Positions 1 through 8,713 of a stretch of 38,222 bases of DNA are shown here, one piece after another; position 1 is the first letter of the stretch, and each line of letters begins with the position of its first letter. The notes below the pieces were generated by a model that saw nothing but the letters and a program-made list of their open reading frames with translations, was not told where the DNA came from and did no database searches. The position numbers and the translations under genes were made by a program. The stretch comes from CAZMFZ01 sp964565665 (GTDB lineage: Bacteria > Bacteroidota > Bacteroidia > Cytophagales > UBA9547), in assembly GCA_964565665.1 (NCBI GenBank), contig CAZMFZ010000022.1, positions 1 to 38,222 on the forward strand, in the 5' to 3' direction.

Positions 1-140
1 AAATATAAGAGATTTGTATACCGAATTTTGTACCCAAAATAAAGAATTTATACCTTCTATTTATAAATTGTAAGTAGGAAAACCAATAACAGTAATGAAA
101 CTAGCAATTTTTATAATTTGAAATAGGCACTTTTAAAATA
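1..140. other. AT-rich left edge, no feature seen
   Basis: No reading frame with coding character, no hairpin and no recognisable promoter was seen between the window edge and the palindromic terminator at 141. Confidence 0.5.
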
Positions 141-168
141 AAAAAAGCCACCTTAAGGTGGCTTTTTT
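141..168. terminator. Perfectly palindromic rho-independent terminator
   Basis: AAAAAAGCCACC and GGTGGCTTTTTT pair around a TTAA loop, giving a GC stem flanked by A and T tracts. The structure reads as a terminator on both strands. On the minus strand it closes the unit made of the TonB-C-like gene and the 55-codon ORF. Confidence 0.85.
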
Positions 169-197
169 GGTGAACTAATTTGCTCTTTTTCAGTTGG

Positions 198-365
198 TTA
201 CAACCAAGCTACTCTTGATGAATAAGCCGGATGAGTAACAATCAATACTTTTACTACCTCTGAAAATCTGCACAATCTTCTTTTTACAGCTTTTTTTGTT
301 CTAGCTAGAAAATCTCCGCTTACAAGAGCAGTATTGTTGTCTGAATTTATATTATAGTCTATCAT
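198..365 (-). CDS. Small basic hypothetical protein, 55 aa
   Basis: This is a short frame with coding character between the secreted TonB-C-like gene (stop at 422) and the terminator at 141-168. It starts with ATG at 365. An AAAGGAG sequence about a dozen bases upstream is a purine-rich Shine-Dalgarno, unusual in Bacteroidota and an argument that the frame is translated. The product starts MIDYNINSDNNTALVSG, then has a basic stretch (TKKAVKRRLCRF) and a hydrophobic VVKVLIV run near the end. There is no signal peptide. It is probably cotranscribed with the upstream gene, 56 bases away. I do not recognise the family. It could be a chance frame. Confidence 0.45.
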   Translation of the reverse strand: MIDYNINSDNNTALVSGDFLARTKKAVKRRLCRFSEVVKVLIVTHPAYSSRVAWL

Positions 366-421
366 TTCTACTTTTCTCCTTTCTCGATTATAATTAAAAT
401 CGCATTGTTTGTGTTGGTTAA

Positions 422-769
422 TTAATTGTCTTTCAATACAAGTCTTACAGGCACTACCATAGTTACTGCCTTGTCGGTAGCAAATTTGCTGGTAACACTA
501 TTAGGTGTATTTTTGATGATGTTGATTATTTGAGAATCTATTTTAGGGTTAATACCTGAAATCAAATTCACATTTTCTACTCCATTAGGAGTCACGTCCA
601 ATTTCACTCTGATGGTCCCTTGTACTTCTTCATTAGCAAAGTTTGTATTGTATGATATTTTCTTTGCTATATATTTCCGAAATTCCAAGTCCGATTTTCC
701 ATTGCTCGTTTGAGCAAATGCAGCTGTACCTATTAAAAGTACTGAGGCTGCTAAGATTACTTTTTTCAT
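422..769 (-). CDS. Secreted protein with a TonB C-terminal-like domain, 115 aa
   Basis: The N-terminus MKKVILAASVLLIGTAAFAQ is a clear Sec signal peptide cut after Ala-Gln, so the mature part (about 95 residues) is periplasmic or exported. Residues 25-113 look like the beta-alpha-beta TonB C-terminal fold used by many small Bacteroidota proteins: an initial helix (LEFRKYIAKKISY), then GTIRVKLDVTPNGVENV, a central helix with KIDSQIINIIKNTP, and a last strand VTMVVPVRLVL. It has no transmembrane anchor and no proline-rich linker, so it is not a complete energy transducer. The partner is unknown. A promoter box lies at 794-801, and a 55-codon ORF and a terminator follow, suggesting a two-gene transcript. 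Confidence 0.75.
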   Translation of the reverse strand: MKKVILAASVLLIGTAAFAQTSNGKSDLEFRKYIAKKISYNTNFANEEVQGTIRVKLDVTPNGVENVNLISGINPKIDSQIINIIKNTPNSVTSKFATDKAVTMVVPVRLVLKDN

Positions 770-793
770 AATTTTTATTGTTTTACTACGCTA

Positions 794-801
794 CAAAGAT
801 A
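794..801 (-). promoter_or_regulatory. Bacteroidota -7 promoter box (TATCTTTG)
   Basis: On the minus strand TATCTTTG matches the TAnnTTTG consensus and lies 24 bases upstream of the ATG at 769. No convincing -33 TTG was found at the expected distance. Confidence 0.6.
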
Positions 802-1215
802 ATAGGTTGCATTGGAATAATATAATACCATATTGAATATTCATCTCATTATGATACTATTAAATTGGAAAAGTACAATTTTACTTAAAAGTTGTTTGGG
901 TAGTTATATACTTTATTTGAATTGTACAATTTCTACATATTAGATTAGTGATATAGATATATTTGAAAAGTATAATTTTTTCATTTGAAATATTAAAAGC
1001 CACGGATAATCAATGGATAATATGATTTGGAAAACCGATTTGAACCCATATTTGCTGCACATTTGTGAATAATAAAGGCGATGCACTTATTATAATATAG
1101 TAGCAGAATCTAAAAAAGGTGGAATTTCCAAAATATTATCATAGCATCCCACCTTCATTTTATTAATTTCGCAGAATTTTATTCATTTACAGCGATATCA
1201 ATAGATTACATAAAA
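802..1215. other. Intergenic region between divergent genes
   Basis: This AT-rich divergent spacer carries the upstream sequence of the 769 promoter and the aspS leader. For aspS only a weak box, TAATTTCG at 1164-1171, is visible. GGTGG at 1118-1122 and CCACC at 1149-1153 could pair but the arms are far apart. No small coding frame or RNA gene was recognised. Confidence 0.4.
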
Positions 1216-3003
1216 ATGCTAAGAACACACACTGCAGGAGAATTAAGAACTAGCCATATTGGTCAAACTGTGACACTTTGTGGTTGGGTGCAAACCACTC
1301 GCGATAAAGGGGCTTTAATTTGGATAGACCTTCGAGATCGCTACGGTATAACGCAACTGTTTATTGAAGAGGCGAAAACTGACCGCAATACTATAGATAC
1401 TGCCCGCAGCCTTGGTCGTGAATTTGTGATTTCGGCTACAGGTGTGGTGACGGAACGCCAATCTAAAAACGATAAAATACCCACAGGTGAAATTGAAATC
1501 TATATCATCAAACTTGAAATTTTAAACGCTGCCAAGTTACCACCATTCATTATTGAAGACAATACAGATGGTGGCGAAGACCTGCGAATGAAATACCGCT
1601 ATCTCGATTTGCGTAGAGCACCAGTGCGTAAAAGCCTTGAATTGAGGCACAAGATGGCTCAAGAAGTACGCAAATACATGGATACACAAGGTTTCCTAGA
1701 AGTAGAGACTCCAGTATTGATTAAATCTACGCCAGAAGGTGCGAGAGATTTTGTAGTTCCTTCACGAATGAACCAAGGGGAATTTTATGCTCTGCCGCAA
1801 TCGCCCCAAACTTTCAAACAATTGCTAATGGTATCGGGCTTCGATCGCTATTTTCAAATTGTGAAATGTTTTAGAGATGAAGATTTACGTGCAGATAGGC
1901 AACCCGAATTTACCCAAATAGATTGCGAAATGTCGTTCATTACCCAAGAGGATATATTGCAAACATTTGAAGGTTTGGTAAAATACTTATTTAAGAATGT
2001 AAAAGGTATTGATACTGGTTCTTTGCCAAGAGTGACGTATGCCGATGCCATGAAGTATTATGGATCGGACAAGCCAGATACGCGATTTGAAATGAAGTTT
2101 GTAGAACTAAAAGCTCCAGCACTCAAAAGAGAAGGAATTGAAGCAGTAGATTTTATCTCAGGAAAAGGCTTTCAAGTGTTTGATAACGTAGAAACTGTGG
2201 TAGGTATCAATGCCAAAGGCTCTGCCGGCTATACTAGAAAGCAGATAGACGAGCTTACAGAATGGTTGAAACGACCTCAAATCGGAGCAAAAGGATTAAT
2301 ATATGTAAAATGTGAAGAAGACGGTAGCTTGAAATCTTCGGTAGATAAATTTTATTCACCCGAAGATTTACAGAAATGGGCCTCACTTTTCAAAGCTGAG
2401 AAAGGCGATTTGCTATTGATATTATGTGGCGATGATGTGAAAGCCCGCAAGCAACTCAGTGAATTGAGATTAGAAATGGGTACTCGCTTAGGCTTGAGAA
2501 ATAAAGACAGTTATTCATGTTTGTGGGTATTGGATTTTCCTTTGTTGGAGTTTGGTGAAGATGAAAACCGTTGGTTTGCTATGCACCACCCATTTACCTC
2601 TCCAAAACCTGAAGACATAGCTTTGTTGGAAACCGATTTGGGAGCAGTACGTGCCAATGCCTACGACATGGTAATTAATGGCGTAGAAGTTGGAGGTGGC
2701 TCTATCCGAATTTTTCAGCGAGAATTACAAGCCAAAATGTTTGGCATTCTTGGTTTCTCAGATGAAGAAGCAAAAAAACAATTTGGCTTTCTCATGGATG
2801 CTTTCGAATACGGAGCTCCTCCACATGGTGGTATTGCCTTTGGATTCGACAGGTTGTGTTCGTTATTTGGCGGAGTAGATTCTATCCGAGATTTTATTGC
2901 CTTCCCTAAAAACAATGCTGGTAGAGATGTAATGATAGATTCACCCTCCACTATTGACCAGAAACAATTGAAAGAATTACATATTGCCGTGAAAATAGAT
3001 TAA
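1216..3003 (+). CDS. aspS: Aspartate--tRNA ligase
   Basis: Cytoplasmic class II synthetase charging tRNA-Asp (possibly also tRNA-Asn if the organism is non-discriminating). The full 595-residue bacterial-type architecture is present. The N-terminal OB-fold anticodon-binding domain (about 1-105) includes GWVQTTRDKGALIWIDLRD. Class II motif 1 is around 140-170. Motif 2 is around 219-241, with FRDEDLRADRQPEFTQID. The bacterial GAD insertion lies at about 290-410, and motif 3 (GIAFGFDRL) at about 541-549. The start MLRTHTAGELR matches the family N-terminus. It is a single gene, divergent from the secreted protein on the left and convergent with the gene at 3047, with a symmetric hairpin between. 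Confidence 0.98.
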   Translation: MLRTHTAGELRTSHIGQTVTLCGWVQTTRDKGALIWIDLRDRYGITQLFIEEAKTDRNTIDTARSLGREFVISATGVVTERQSKNDKIPTGEIEIYIIKLEILNAAKLPPFIIEDNTDGGEDLRMKYRYLDLRRAPVRKSLELRHKMAQEVRKYMDTQGFLEVETPVLIKSTPEGARDFVVPSRMNQGEFYALPQSPQTFKQLLMVSGFDRYFQIVKCFRDEDLRADRQPEFTQIDCEMSFITQEDILQTFEGLVKYLFKNVKGIDTGSLPRVTYADAMKYYGSDKPDTRFEMKFVELKAPALKREGIEAVDFISGKGFQVFDNVETVVGINAKGSAGYTRKQIDELTEWLKRPQIGAKGLIYVKCEEDGSLKSSVDKFYSPEDLQKWASLFKAEKGDLLLILCGDDVKARKQLSELRLEMGTRLGLRNKDSYSCLWVLDFPLLEFGEDENRWFAMHHPFTSPKPEDIALLETDLGAVRANAYDMVINGVEVGGGSIRIFQRELQAKMFGILGFSDEEAKKQFGFLMDAFEYGAPPHGGIAFGFDRLCSLFGGVDSIRDFIAFPKNNAGRDVMIDSPSTIDQKQLKELHIAVKID

Positions 3004-3007
3004 ACTA

Positions 3008-3044
3008 TAACCAGTTGCACTTTTAAGACAAGTGCAACTGGTTA
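3008..3044. terminator. Long symmetric hairpin between convergent genes
   Basis: A perfect 15-bp stem (3008-3022 with 3030-3044, core AACCAGTTGCACTT) closes a 7-base loop. It sits 5 bases after the aspS stop and 3 bases before the stop of the opposite gene, so it can serve both. No strong U tract follows on either strand, which makes it an atypical terminator. Confidence 0.7.
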
Positions 3045-3046
3045 AA

Positions 3047-4732
3047 CTAAAACACCTTTACCTCGTACCCTTCATGGTAAATAGTAAGCAACCCGCCTTT
3101 TTTCATAGGTTTCCAATGCCAGCCTAATTTTTCAGGGCTATTTGACTCCTTAATTTCTACCCAATCTACTATTACTTTTGCAGGTTTAGAAATCATTCTA
3201 ATGGTTTCTTTAGCTCTCTTGTCGTAGGTGCGATAGTAAATTTTAATGCCGCTTTTTTCTTCTTCATTGCTCACTTCCTTTGGCAACCTAACATTAAAAT
3301 TTGGTGCATAATCTGCCTGACCAATAATGCTGCTGGAGCTCAAAATATGGTTAGCGTTTGAGGGAGCAAGTTCTGGGTTAGCTGCCATGGCAACTAGGTA
3401 ATGACGAATATAATCTCCATAGCTGTCTGTAAGCCATACCTCGTCTTGCGGATAGCAATTTTTGCCATCATTATCTACTGTGTAAGTACACCAATTGAGA
3501 ACGCGAATTGCATTTTGCTTGTAACTTGTATCGCCCGAAAGTGATGAATAGAGCAATTCCGCAGCTGCTTGTCGAGAAGAATGGCTATTTCCTTGCACAG
3601 AATAAGCAGTTTGCTCATTCACCACTATAGCACCATAATTGGCCCATTGGGTATTACCTAGTTTTTTGTAAACCCAGTCGAAAACACCTTTCACATCCGT
3701 TTTCCAATTGGGGAAATTTTCACGATGATCCATTATATATTTAGCAAAAGTCACCGCATTGATTTGGGTATCAGACCAGCCAGGAACATCTTCAAAAAAT
3801 GGCCCCCATTTGTTGGTTTTGAGCGGATAGTTTTTCATCCAATTCAAAATTAACTTATGAGCCTTCTGGTATTCGACTGTATTGCCTTTGTTCATCTCTA
3901 TCAATGCCTCAAACAAATTCAATGTAGCACTCCAGTTGGTAGTGTAAGTAGATTGTGCATCAGCTTCACCAGTGCCTTTATTACTTTTCAGCATCCCAAT
4001 TTGGCCATTTTCTGCACTCACTTTAAAAGGAAGTGGAGAGTTGTTTTCATCACCTTGTTGGGTTTTTTGTGCTAATGTATTAGCGATTTTGATGGCATAG
4101 TCCAAATACACACCTTCTGTAGCGTGTTGAAATCTATAGCTATGAATCAATTTGTAAAGCTTCAACAGCTCCCAACCAAATGAGCCTGATTTGTCGGGCT
4201 GTGTATAGCCTTTGCCAATTACCATATCTCCATCAAAAATACCGCTGTAAAGCATTGTATTGAAAGGATAAGGGATATTTGCCCACACCGCTTTTTCGCT
4301 GGAAAGGCTATGGGTAAGGTAGTAATCGGCCATAAACTTCATGTTGTCTTTTACGGCTTCATTGCCTGAGTATTGATAAAGCAATTGCCAAGAAGAAAGA
4401 GCCATAGAAATCTGGTCGCCACCGATGCCTCGCGGGTCATTGCCGTTGGCACGCCAAACCTGATGGTTCATATAGTAAGGCAAACCATTAATATCTCTAC
4501 GCATGGTATCCCAAAAACTCCAAGTGGCGTTGATTACAAAATCGTACGCAACACCAGCATCCTCAGAATACCAAGGGATAATCTTGCCTTGTGAATCAGT
4601 TTTTATTGGGTGAAATACTAGAAAACCGTCTTTAGATTGATCGTAACGAATGGTTTTTTGCCCTATGGTGAAATGTGAAATGATAATTAGGCAAATGAAT
4701 GTACTCCTAAATATCTGCTTATCTATGTTCAT
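3047..4732 (-). CDS. Secreted alpha/alpha-toroid-like protein, probably carbohydrate-active
   Basis: I place the start at 4732 because this ATG gives a proper signal peptide (MNIDKQIFRSTFICLIIISH, cleavage near HFTIGQ). A longer frame from 4768 puts 12 extra residues in front. The mature protein has about 540 residues and is rich in Trp/Tyr and helical repeats (WSFWDTMRRDINGLPYYMNH, GGDQISMALSSWQLLYQYSG, MKFMADYYLTH), the look of six- or seven-hairpin glycoside hydrolases, lyases and epimerases. The last ~90 residues (from about PNFNVRLPKEV) look like a beta domain. I cannot name the family or substrate. It stands alone, with no SusC/SusD genes nearby. A second helical secreted enzyme-like protein, the DUF2264 gene, is at 22.1 kb. 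Confidence 0.6.
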   Translation of the reverse strand: MNIDKQIFRSTFICLIIISHFTIGQKTIRYDQSKDGFLVFHPIKTDSQGKIIPWYSEDAGVAYDFVINATWSFWDTMRRDINGLPYYMNHQVWRANGNDPRGIGGDQISMALSSWQLLYQYSGNEAVKDNMKFMADYYLTHSLSSEKAVWANIPYPFNTMLYSGIFDGDMVIGKGYTQPDKSGSFGWELLKLYKLIHSYRFQHATEGVYLDYAIKIANTLAQKTQQGDENNSPLPFKVSAENGQIGMLKSNKGTGEADAQSTYTTNWSATLNLFEALIEMNKGNTVEYQKAHKLILNWMKNYPLKTNKWGPFFEDVPGWSDTQINAVTFAKYIMDHRENFPNWKTDVKGVFDWVYKKLGNTQWANYGAIVVNEQTAYSVQGNSHSSRQAAAELLYSSLSGDTSYKQNAIRVLNWCTYTVDNDGKNCYPQDEVWLTDSYGDYIRHYLVAMAANPELAPSNANHILSSSSIIGQADYAPNFNVRLPKEVSNEEEKSGIKIYYRTYDKRAKETIRMISKPAKVIVDWVEIKESNSPEKLGWHWKPMKKGGLLTIYHEGYEVKVF

Positions 4733-4837
4733 ATCTGTAGATTTTTCGAACGCAAACTCAAGTAGCAAAAAGATATATCAAGCCAAATATTCGACAAGAA
4801 GTAGGAAGTAATGGAGAATAATATCTCTTTTAATTTT

Positions 4838-5278
4838 CTACTTCTCTATAAATTTCCTCAGACTCTCTTGGGTAAGTGGCTTATTGAGGTATGTTAAGAT
4901 ATAGACATTCTTTTTTGACTTCGAGATGTCTTTAGGGTCGAGCGAAGAAGTGAGCATTATTATTTTACAATATTCTTTGGTTTCATCAGATAGTTTCTCA
5001 AACTCATCAATAAATTGAAACCCATCCATAATTGGCATATCTATATCCAGAAATATAAGCTCAGGTAAAAATTTAGTAGCTCCTTCTTTTATTTTCTCAA
5101 TGTTTCTAAGGTATTCTAAGGCACTTTTGGCACCGGAGTGAACGAAAATATTATAAGCCATATCTATAGACTCTACCATTTTCAGGTTGATAAGATTGTC
5201 AATCTCGTTGTCGTCTATCAGCATCACAGCATTCAGTTTTATTTGCGATCTGATAATTTTAGTTTTGGGTGGAGCCAT
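4838..5278 (-). CDS. Single-domain response regulator (receiver only)
   Basis: A CheY-like receiver fills the protein. It has the acidic pair in VMLIDDNEIDN, the phospho-acceptor Asp in LIFLDIDMPIMDGF (about residue 78 from this start), the conserved Thr in IIMLTSS and the Lys in YLNKPLT. There is no output domain, so it probably works by protein contact, as many Bacteroidota receivers do. I prefer the ATG at 5278 (MAPPKTK), preceded by AGGA, over the start at 5329, which adds a Cys-rich 17-residue leader unlike the family. No kinase is adjacent. The only kinase in the window is at 28.2 kb, and nothing here shows they are partners. Confidence 0.85.
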   Translation of the reverse strand: MAPPKTKIIRSQIKLNAVMLIDDNEIDNLINLKMVESIDMAYNIFVHSGAKSALEYLRNIEKIKEGATKFLPELIFLDIDMPIMDGFQFIDEFEKLSDETKEYCKIIMLTSSLDPKDISKSKKNVYILTYLNKPLTQESLRKFIEK

Positions 5279-5364
5279 AGTATTTCCTAATAAATTGCAA
5301 GACTGATTTACCGATAATATTTTACACAATAGTAAGACATTTACGAGAATTTAGTGAAAAAAGA

Positions 5365-6915
5365 TTAAAATTCAAATTGAATTCCCTGTGCCAAATCAAA
5401 TTTACCACTGTAATTTATAGTATTGGTTTGACGCCTCATATACGCTTTCCATGCATCAGAACCCGATTCTCTGCCTCCGCCCGTTTCTTTTTCACCACCA
5501 AATGCACCTCCAATTTCAGCCCCTGAAGTAGCAATATTTACGTTGGCAATGCCGCAATCAGAGCCTGATTGGCTCAAGAATATTTCTGATTCTATACCAT
5601 TATTTGTAAATATAGCAGACGACAAACCTTGGCGAACTCCATTTTGCAGTTCAATTGCATCTTCTACTTTACCTTTATACTTTATCAAATATAATATTGG
5701 GGCAAATGTTTCTTCTTGCACACTTTCAAAATGATTTTCTACCTCAACCAAAGCAGGAACTACATAATTAATATATTCCAGTTTTTCAGAACTAAACATT
5801 GTACCACCATATATCAAATTCCCTCCTTCACTTTGCACTTTTACCAATATTGATACAAATTTATCAACTGCATTTTTATCTATTAAAGGTCCAACCAAAG
5901 TCGCTCGATCCATTGGATTGCTAATCCTCAATTTAGAATAGGCTTCAAGTAACATTAATTTCACTTTATCATATATTTTTTGATGCACAATTACTCTTCT
6001 TACAGAAGTGCATCGCTGACCAGCAGTGCCTACTGCCCCAAACAGCACTGCTTTCACTGCCATTTTAATGTCTGCATTAGGCGTAATGATTACAGCATTG
6101 TTTCCTCCTAATTCTAATATTGATTTACCAAGCCTAGCAGCTACAGCCTGCCCTACGTGTCTGCCCATTTCAGTTGAGCCTGTGGCGGAAACCAAAGCAA
6201 CTCTTTTATCTTCGGCTATTTTTCTTCCAATTTCGGCATCGCCAATCACCAAATTGAATACCCCTTCAGGAATTTGGTTTGATTTCAGCACATCAGCTAT
6301 TATATTTAGGCAGGCTATAGCAGTGAGTGGTGTTTTCTCCGAAGGTTTCCAAATACACACATTTCCACACACGGCAGCAAGCATGGTATTCCAAGCCCAA
6401 ACCGCCACAGGAAAATTAAAAGCAGATATGATACCCACCACGCCCAAAGGATGGTATTGTTCGTACATTCTATGCCCTACACGTTCCGAATGGGTTGTAA
6501 GCCCGTACAATTGTCGAGAAAGCCCCACAGCAAAATCGCATATATCAATGATTTCTTGTACTTCGCCCAAACCTTCTTGAATTGTTTTACCCGTCTCTAC
6601 AGTAATTAATTCGCCCAAGGCTTGCTTATTTTCTCTAAATTCATTGCCAATCTGACGAACGATTTCTCCTCTTTTGGGTGCAGGAATTAGCCGCCATTTT
6701 AAAAAAGCCAATTGGGCTTTGGCTATTATTTTTTCATATTCTTCACCATTGGCAAACTGAACCGAAGCCAAATAAGAATTATCAATTGGAGTGTGAATAT
6801 CTCTTTTAGTGGCGAGTGCTGAAATTTTGCCCCATTCCAAGCCCGTGCTATAGGCCGGATTATTTTTTATAATTCCTAAGGCAGAAAGATAAATATGGTA
6901 TTTCGATTGGGACAA
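5365..6915 (-). CDS. Aldehyde dehydrogenase, ALDH7 (antiquitin / aminoadipate semialdehyde) type
   Basis: NAD-dependent aldehyde oxidation. ALDH7 members act on alpha-aminoadipic semialdehyde (piperideine-6-carboxylate) in lysine breakdown. Signatures seen: SAFNFPVAVWAWNTMLA and WKPSEKTPL (cofactor pocket), GSTEMGRHV, catalytic Glu in LELGGNNAV, and catalytic Cys in GTAGQRCTSVRR, typical of ALDH7. The C-terminus GGEKETGGGRESGSDAWKAY is complete. The start is uncertain: no ATG lies upstream of the conserved LGI region. Candidates are TTG at 6915 (chosen because it leaves the usual short leader) and TTG at 6939, which overlaps a TATTTTTG box and nearly abuts a terminator. No lysine-catabolic neighbour is visible. 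Confidence 0.92.
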   Translation of the reverse strand: MSQSKYHIYLSALGIIKNNPAYSTGLEWGKISALATKRDIHTPIDNSYLASVQFANGEEYEKIIAKAQLAFLKWRLIPAPKRGEIVRQIGNEFRENKQALGELITVETGKTIQEGLGEVQEIIDICDFAVGLSRQLYGLTTHSERVGHRMYEQYHPLGVVGIISAFNFPVAVWAWNTMLAAVCGNVCIWKPSEKTPLTAIACLNIIADVLKSNQIPEGVFNLVIGDAEIGRKIAEDKRVALVSATGSTEMGRHVGQAVAARLGKSILELGGNNAVIITPNADIKMAVKAVLFGAVGTAGQRCTSVRRVIVHQKIYDKVKLMLLEAYSKLRISNPMDRATLVGPLIDKNAVDKFVSILVKVQSEGGNLIYGGTMFSSEKLEYINYVVPALVEVENHFESVQEETFAPILYLIKYKGKVEDAIELQNGVRQGLSSAIFTNNGIESEIFLSQSGSDCGIANVNIATSGAEIGGAFGGEKETGGGRESGSDAWKAYMRRQTNTINYSGKFDLAQGIQFEF

Positions 6916-6936
6916 AGCTTTTGATTTAGTACAGAG

Positions 6937-6944
6937 CAAAAATA
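6937..6944 (-). promoter_or_regulatory. Possible -7 promoter box for the ALDH gene
   Basis: TATTTTTG on the minus strand fits TAnnTTTG. It lies directly after the terminator stem, so the ALDH gene could start a new transcript just before its TTG at 6915. A chance match in an AT-rich stretch is possible. Confidence 0.35.
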
Positions 6945-6976
6945 AAAAATCCCCTCGTTTTGCAAGGGGATTTTTT
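6944..6976 (-). terminator. Rho-independent terminator of the DAHP synthase gene
   Basis: AAAAAATCCCCT (6944-6955) pairs with AGGGGATTTTTT (6965-6976) around a 9-base loop. It follows the stop of the gene at 6981 by 4 bases and ends in a T run on either strand. Confidence 0.9.
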
Positions 6977-6980
6977 TAAT

Positions 6981-8084
6981 TTAAACAGCTTCAGCTGTAT
7001 TCATTATTTCATTTTGTATCCTAATAGATTCGCCATGAATGGATTGTAAATAGCTTTCAACAAATTCCTGCGAAAGGCCTTTCTTTTTGCCTTCCTCTAC
7101 GCTATTCTGTACCACATCTTGCCAACGATTCGATTGCAAAATAGTGATGTTGTTGTCTTTCTTATATTGGCCTATTTCTTTGGCAACTTCCATGCGTTTT
7201 GCAATCAGATTGAGCAAATCTTTGTCGATGCTATCAATCATATCTCGCAATTCTTCCATTTTATTTAATACAAATGGGTCCGAAGACGTTCTGTCTCTAA
7301 TTACTAGAGAATTAAGAATTCTGCCCAATTCATCGGGAGTCACTTGTTGCTTGGCATCTGAAAGTGCTACAGCAGGGTTTCTGTGAGCCTCAATCATCAA
7401 TCCGTCATAATCCAAATCCATCGCCTTCTGAGCCACTTGTTGAATAAATTCACGCGTGCCGCAAATATGGCTTGGGTCGCAAATCATAGGCAACGCGGGA
7501 ATTCTTCTTCTCAATTCCAATGCCAATTCCCATTGCGGTTTGTTTCTGTATTCGGAATTAATGGAAGTAGAAAAACCTCTATGAATGCCGCCTAATTTCT
7601 TAATGCCTGCTTTATTTAGCCTTTCCAAGCCTCCAATCCACAATTCTAAATCGGGATTGATTGGATTTTTTACAAATACTGGCACATCTACTCCTCTCAA
7701 AGCATCGGCAATTTCCTGCATTCCAAAGGGATTTACTGTTGATCTTGCACCTATCCAAAGTATTTGCACTCCAGCTTTCAATGCTTGTTCTGCATGTTGT
7801 GCATTGGCAATTTCAGTCGCTACTGGCTTGCCTACCGCTTTTCCTGCATTAGTAAGCCATGCTAGACCTTCCAGTCCTATGCCTTCGAATGTGCCTGGTC
7901 TGGTACGTGGTTTCCATATTCCAGCTCGAATAATAGATACTTGTGGTGCATATTTTACAATATTTTGCACCGTTTCCATTACTTGTTCTTCACTTTCAGC
8001 GCTACAAGGGCCTGAAATGATGATGGGAGCTTGCAAATTATATCCCCATTTTTCAACGGGAATTAAGTCTAAATCTATTTCCAT
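6981..8084 (-). CDS. Bifunctional 3-deoxy-7-phosphoheptulonate synthase / chorismate mutase
   Basis: This enzyme carries out the first step of the shikimate pathway and the chorismate-to-prephenate step in one chain. Residues ~1-265 are a type I-beta (KDO8P-synthase-like) DAHP synthase: PIIISGPCSAES, the Arg/Lys motif AGIWKPRTRPGTFEG, KNPINPDLELWIGG, and metal ligands including the Cys/His region MICDPSHICGTREF. Residues ~270-360 are an AroQ chorismate mutase (ELRDMIDSIDKDLLNLIAKR, then the IGQYKKDNN segment). The DAHPS-first, AroQ-last fusion is common in Bacteroidota and supports feedback control by prephenate or chorismate. It has its own promoter box (8124-8131) and terminator. The pathway partners, an aminotransferase and prephenate dehydratase, lie at 10.8-13.2 kb on the same strand. 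No tyrA lies between them. Confidence 0.95.
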   Translation of the reverse strand: MEIDLDLIPVEKWGYNLQAPIIISGPCSAESEEQVMETVQNIVKYAPQVSIIRAGIWKPRTRPGTFEGIGLEGLAWLTNAGKAVGKPVATEIANAQHAEQALKAGVQILWIGARSTVNPFGMQEIADALRGVDVPVFVKNPINPDLELWIGGLERLNKAGIKKLGGIHRGFSTSINSEYRNKPQWELALELRRRIPALPMICDPSHICGTREFIQQVAQKAMDLDYDGLMIEAHRNPAVALSDAKQQVTPDELGRILNSLVIRDRTSSDPFVLNKMEELRDMIDSIDKDLLNLIAKRMEVAKEIGQYKKDNNITILQSNRWQDVVQNSVEEGKKKGLSQEFVESYLQSIHGESIRIQNEIMNTAEAV

Positions 8085-8123
8085 TACTACTTAAATGATT
8101 GAATCTTATTAAAGAAAAGTTTG

Positions 8124-8131
8124 CAAAGATA
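8124..8131 (-). promoter_or_regulatory. -7 promoter box (TATCTTTG) of the DAHP synthase gene
   Basis: This is an exact TAnnTTTG match on the minus strand, 39 bases upstream of the ATG at 8084. No TTG lies at the -33 position. Confidence 0.6.
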
Positions 8132-8650
8132 AATTGAAATTATTGAAATTTTAAGAATTGATAGCATAAAAGACAGCCTTACGGAAAGGCATAGATTTTA
8201 TAGAAGGCCTGAGGAAGGCCAAAATCGATAAAAGCAAAAAAATGAAAGGCTAAAAATATGTTGTTGAATGCTGTTTTTCACCGACTCAATAAAATAAAGT
8301 CGGCAAAAGTAAGGGCTGCAATTGAGCATTCCAATAAACGTGTAGATAATTAAATATTGATAGGTATATTCAGTATCTATACTTCACAACTCTTATGCCA
8401 TTATTTAGCACACAGATGACACTGATGAAACTAATATTCACTGAAATTTCCGCTTCTTTTTAATTGTAAATTCTATTGAACTGGATTTGGAATTGCAAAA
8501 TCTCATTATCCTAATTATGGCTATTGGATTCTGAGACTTTGTTATGTGCAACAACCACAGAACAAAAAAAAATACTTTACCCAAATTCAGACTGCAAATT
8601 TTCGAAATCTTCCTTTATAAATTATTTGCACTTTTGACCTAAATAGCTAC
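8132..8650. other. Intergenic region with small hairpins and a repeat arm
   Basis: No gene was seen. Three weak hairpins occur: GCCTT/AAGGC (8176-8190), GGCCT/AGGCC (8206-8220) and CCGACT/AGTCGG (8281-8303). From about 8400 the sequence matches a second stretch near 10.5 kb, annotated separately as a repeat. Confidence 0.5.
8400..8530 (+). repeat. Left arm of an imperfect direct repeat flanking the 8714 gene
   Basis: GCACACAGATGACACTGATG at 8408 and GTAAATTCTATTGA at 8466 recur in the same order and almost the same spacing (58 versus 59 bases) at 10516 and 10575. The rest is diverged but alignable by eye. Confidence 0.6.
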
Positions 8651-8658
8651 TATCTTTG
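8625..8658 (+). promoter_or_regulatory. Bacteroidota promoter of the T9SS gene (TTTG ... TATCTTTG)
   Basis: The -7 box TATCTTTG at 8651-8658 is preceded by TTTG at 8625-8628 with a 22-base gap, within the usual -33/-7 spacing. The ATG follows 55 bases later, leaving a leader of about 50 bases. Confidence 0.7.
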
Positions 8659-8713
8659 CGTAGCAATAATCACTTAAAAAGTATCATTAAAATAAACTTA
8701 ACTTTTCTAAATC

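Noticed and set aside
6026..6580. 184-residue plus-strand protein
   Set aside because: Antisense to the conserved core of the ALDH gene.
7585..8094. 169-residue plus-strand protein
   Set aside because: Antisense to the DAHP synthase domain. No independent coding signal.
8176..8303. Riboswitch or attenuator for the aromatic genes
   Set aside because: The small hairpins lie upstream of the -7 box at 8124-8131, not in the leader, and show no known aptamer pattern.
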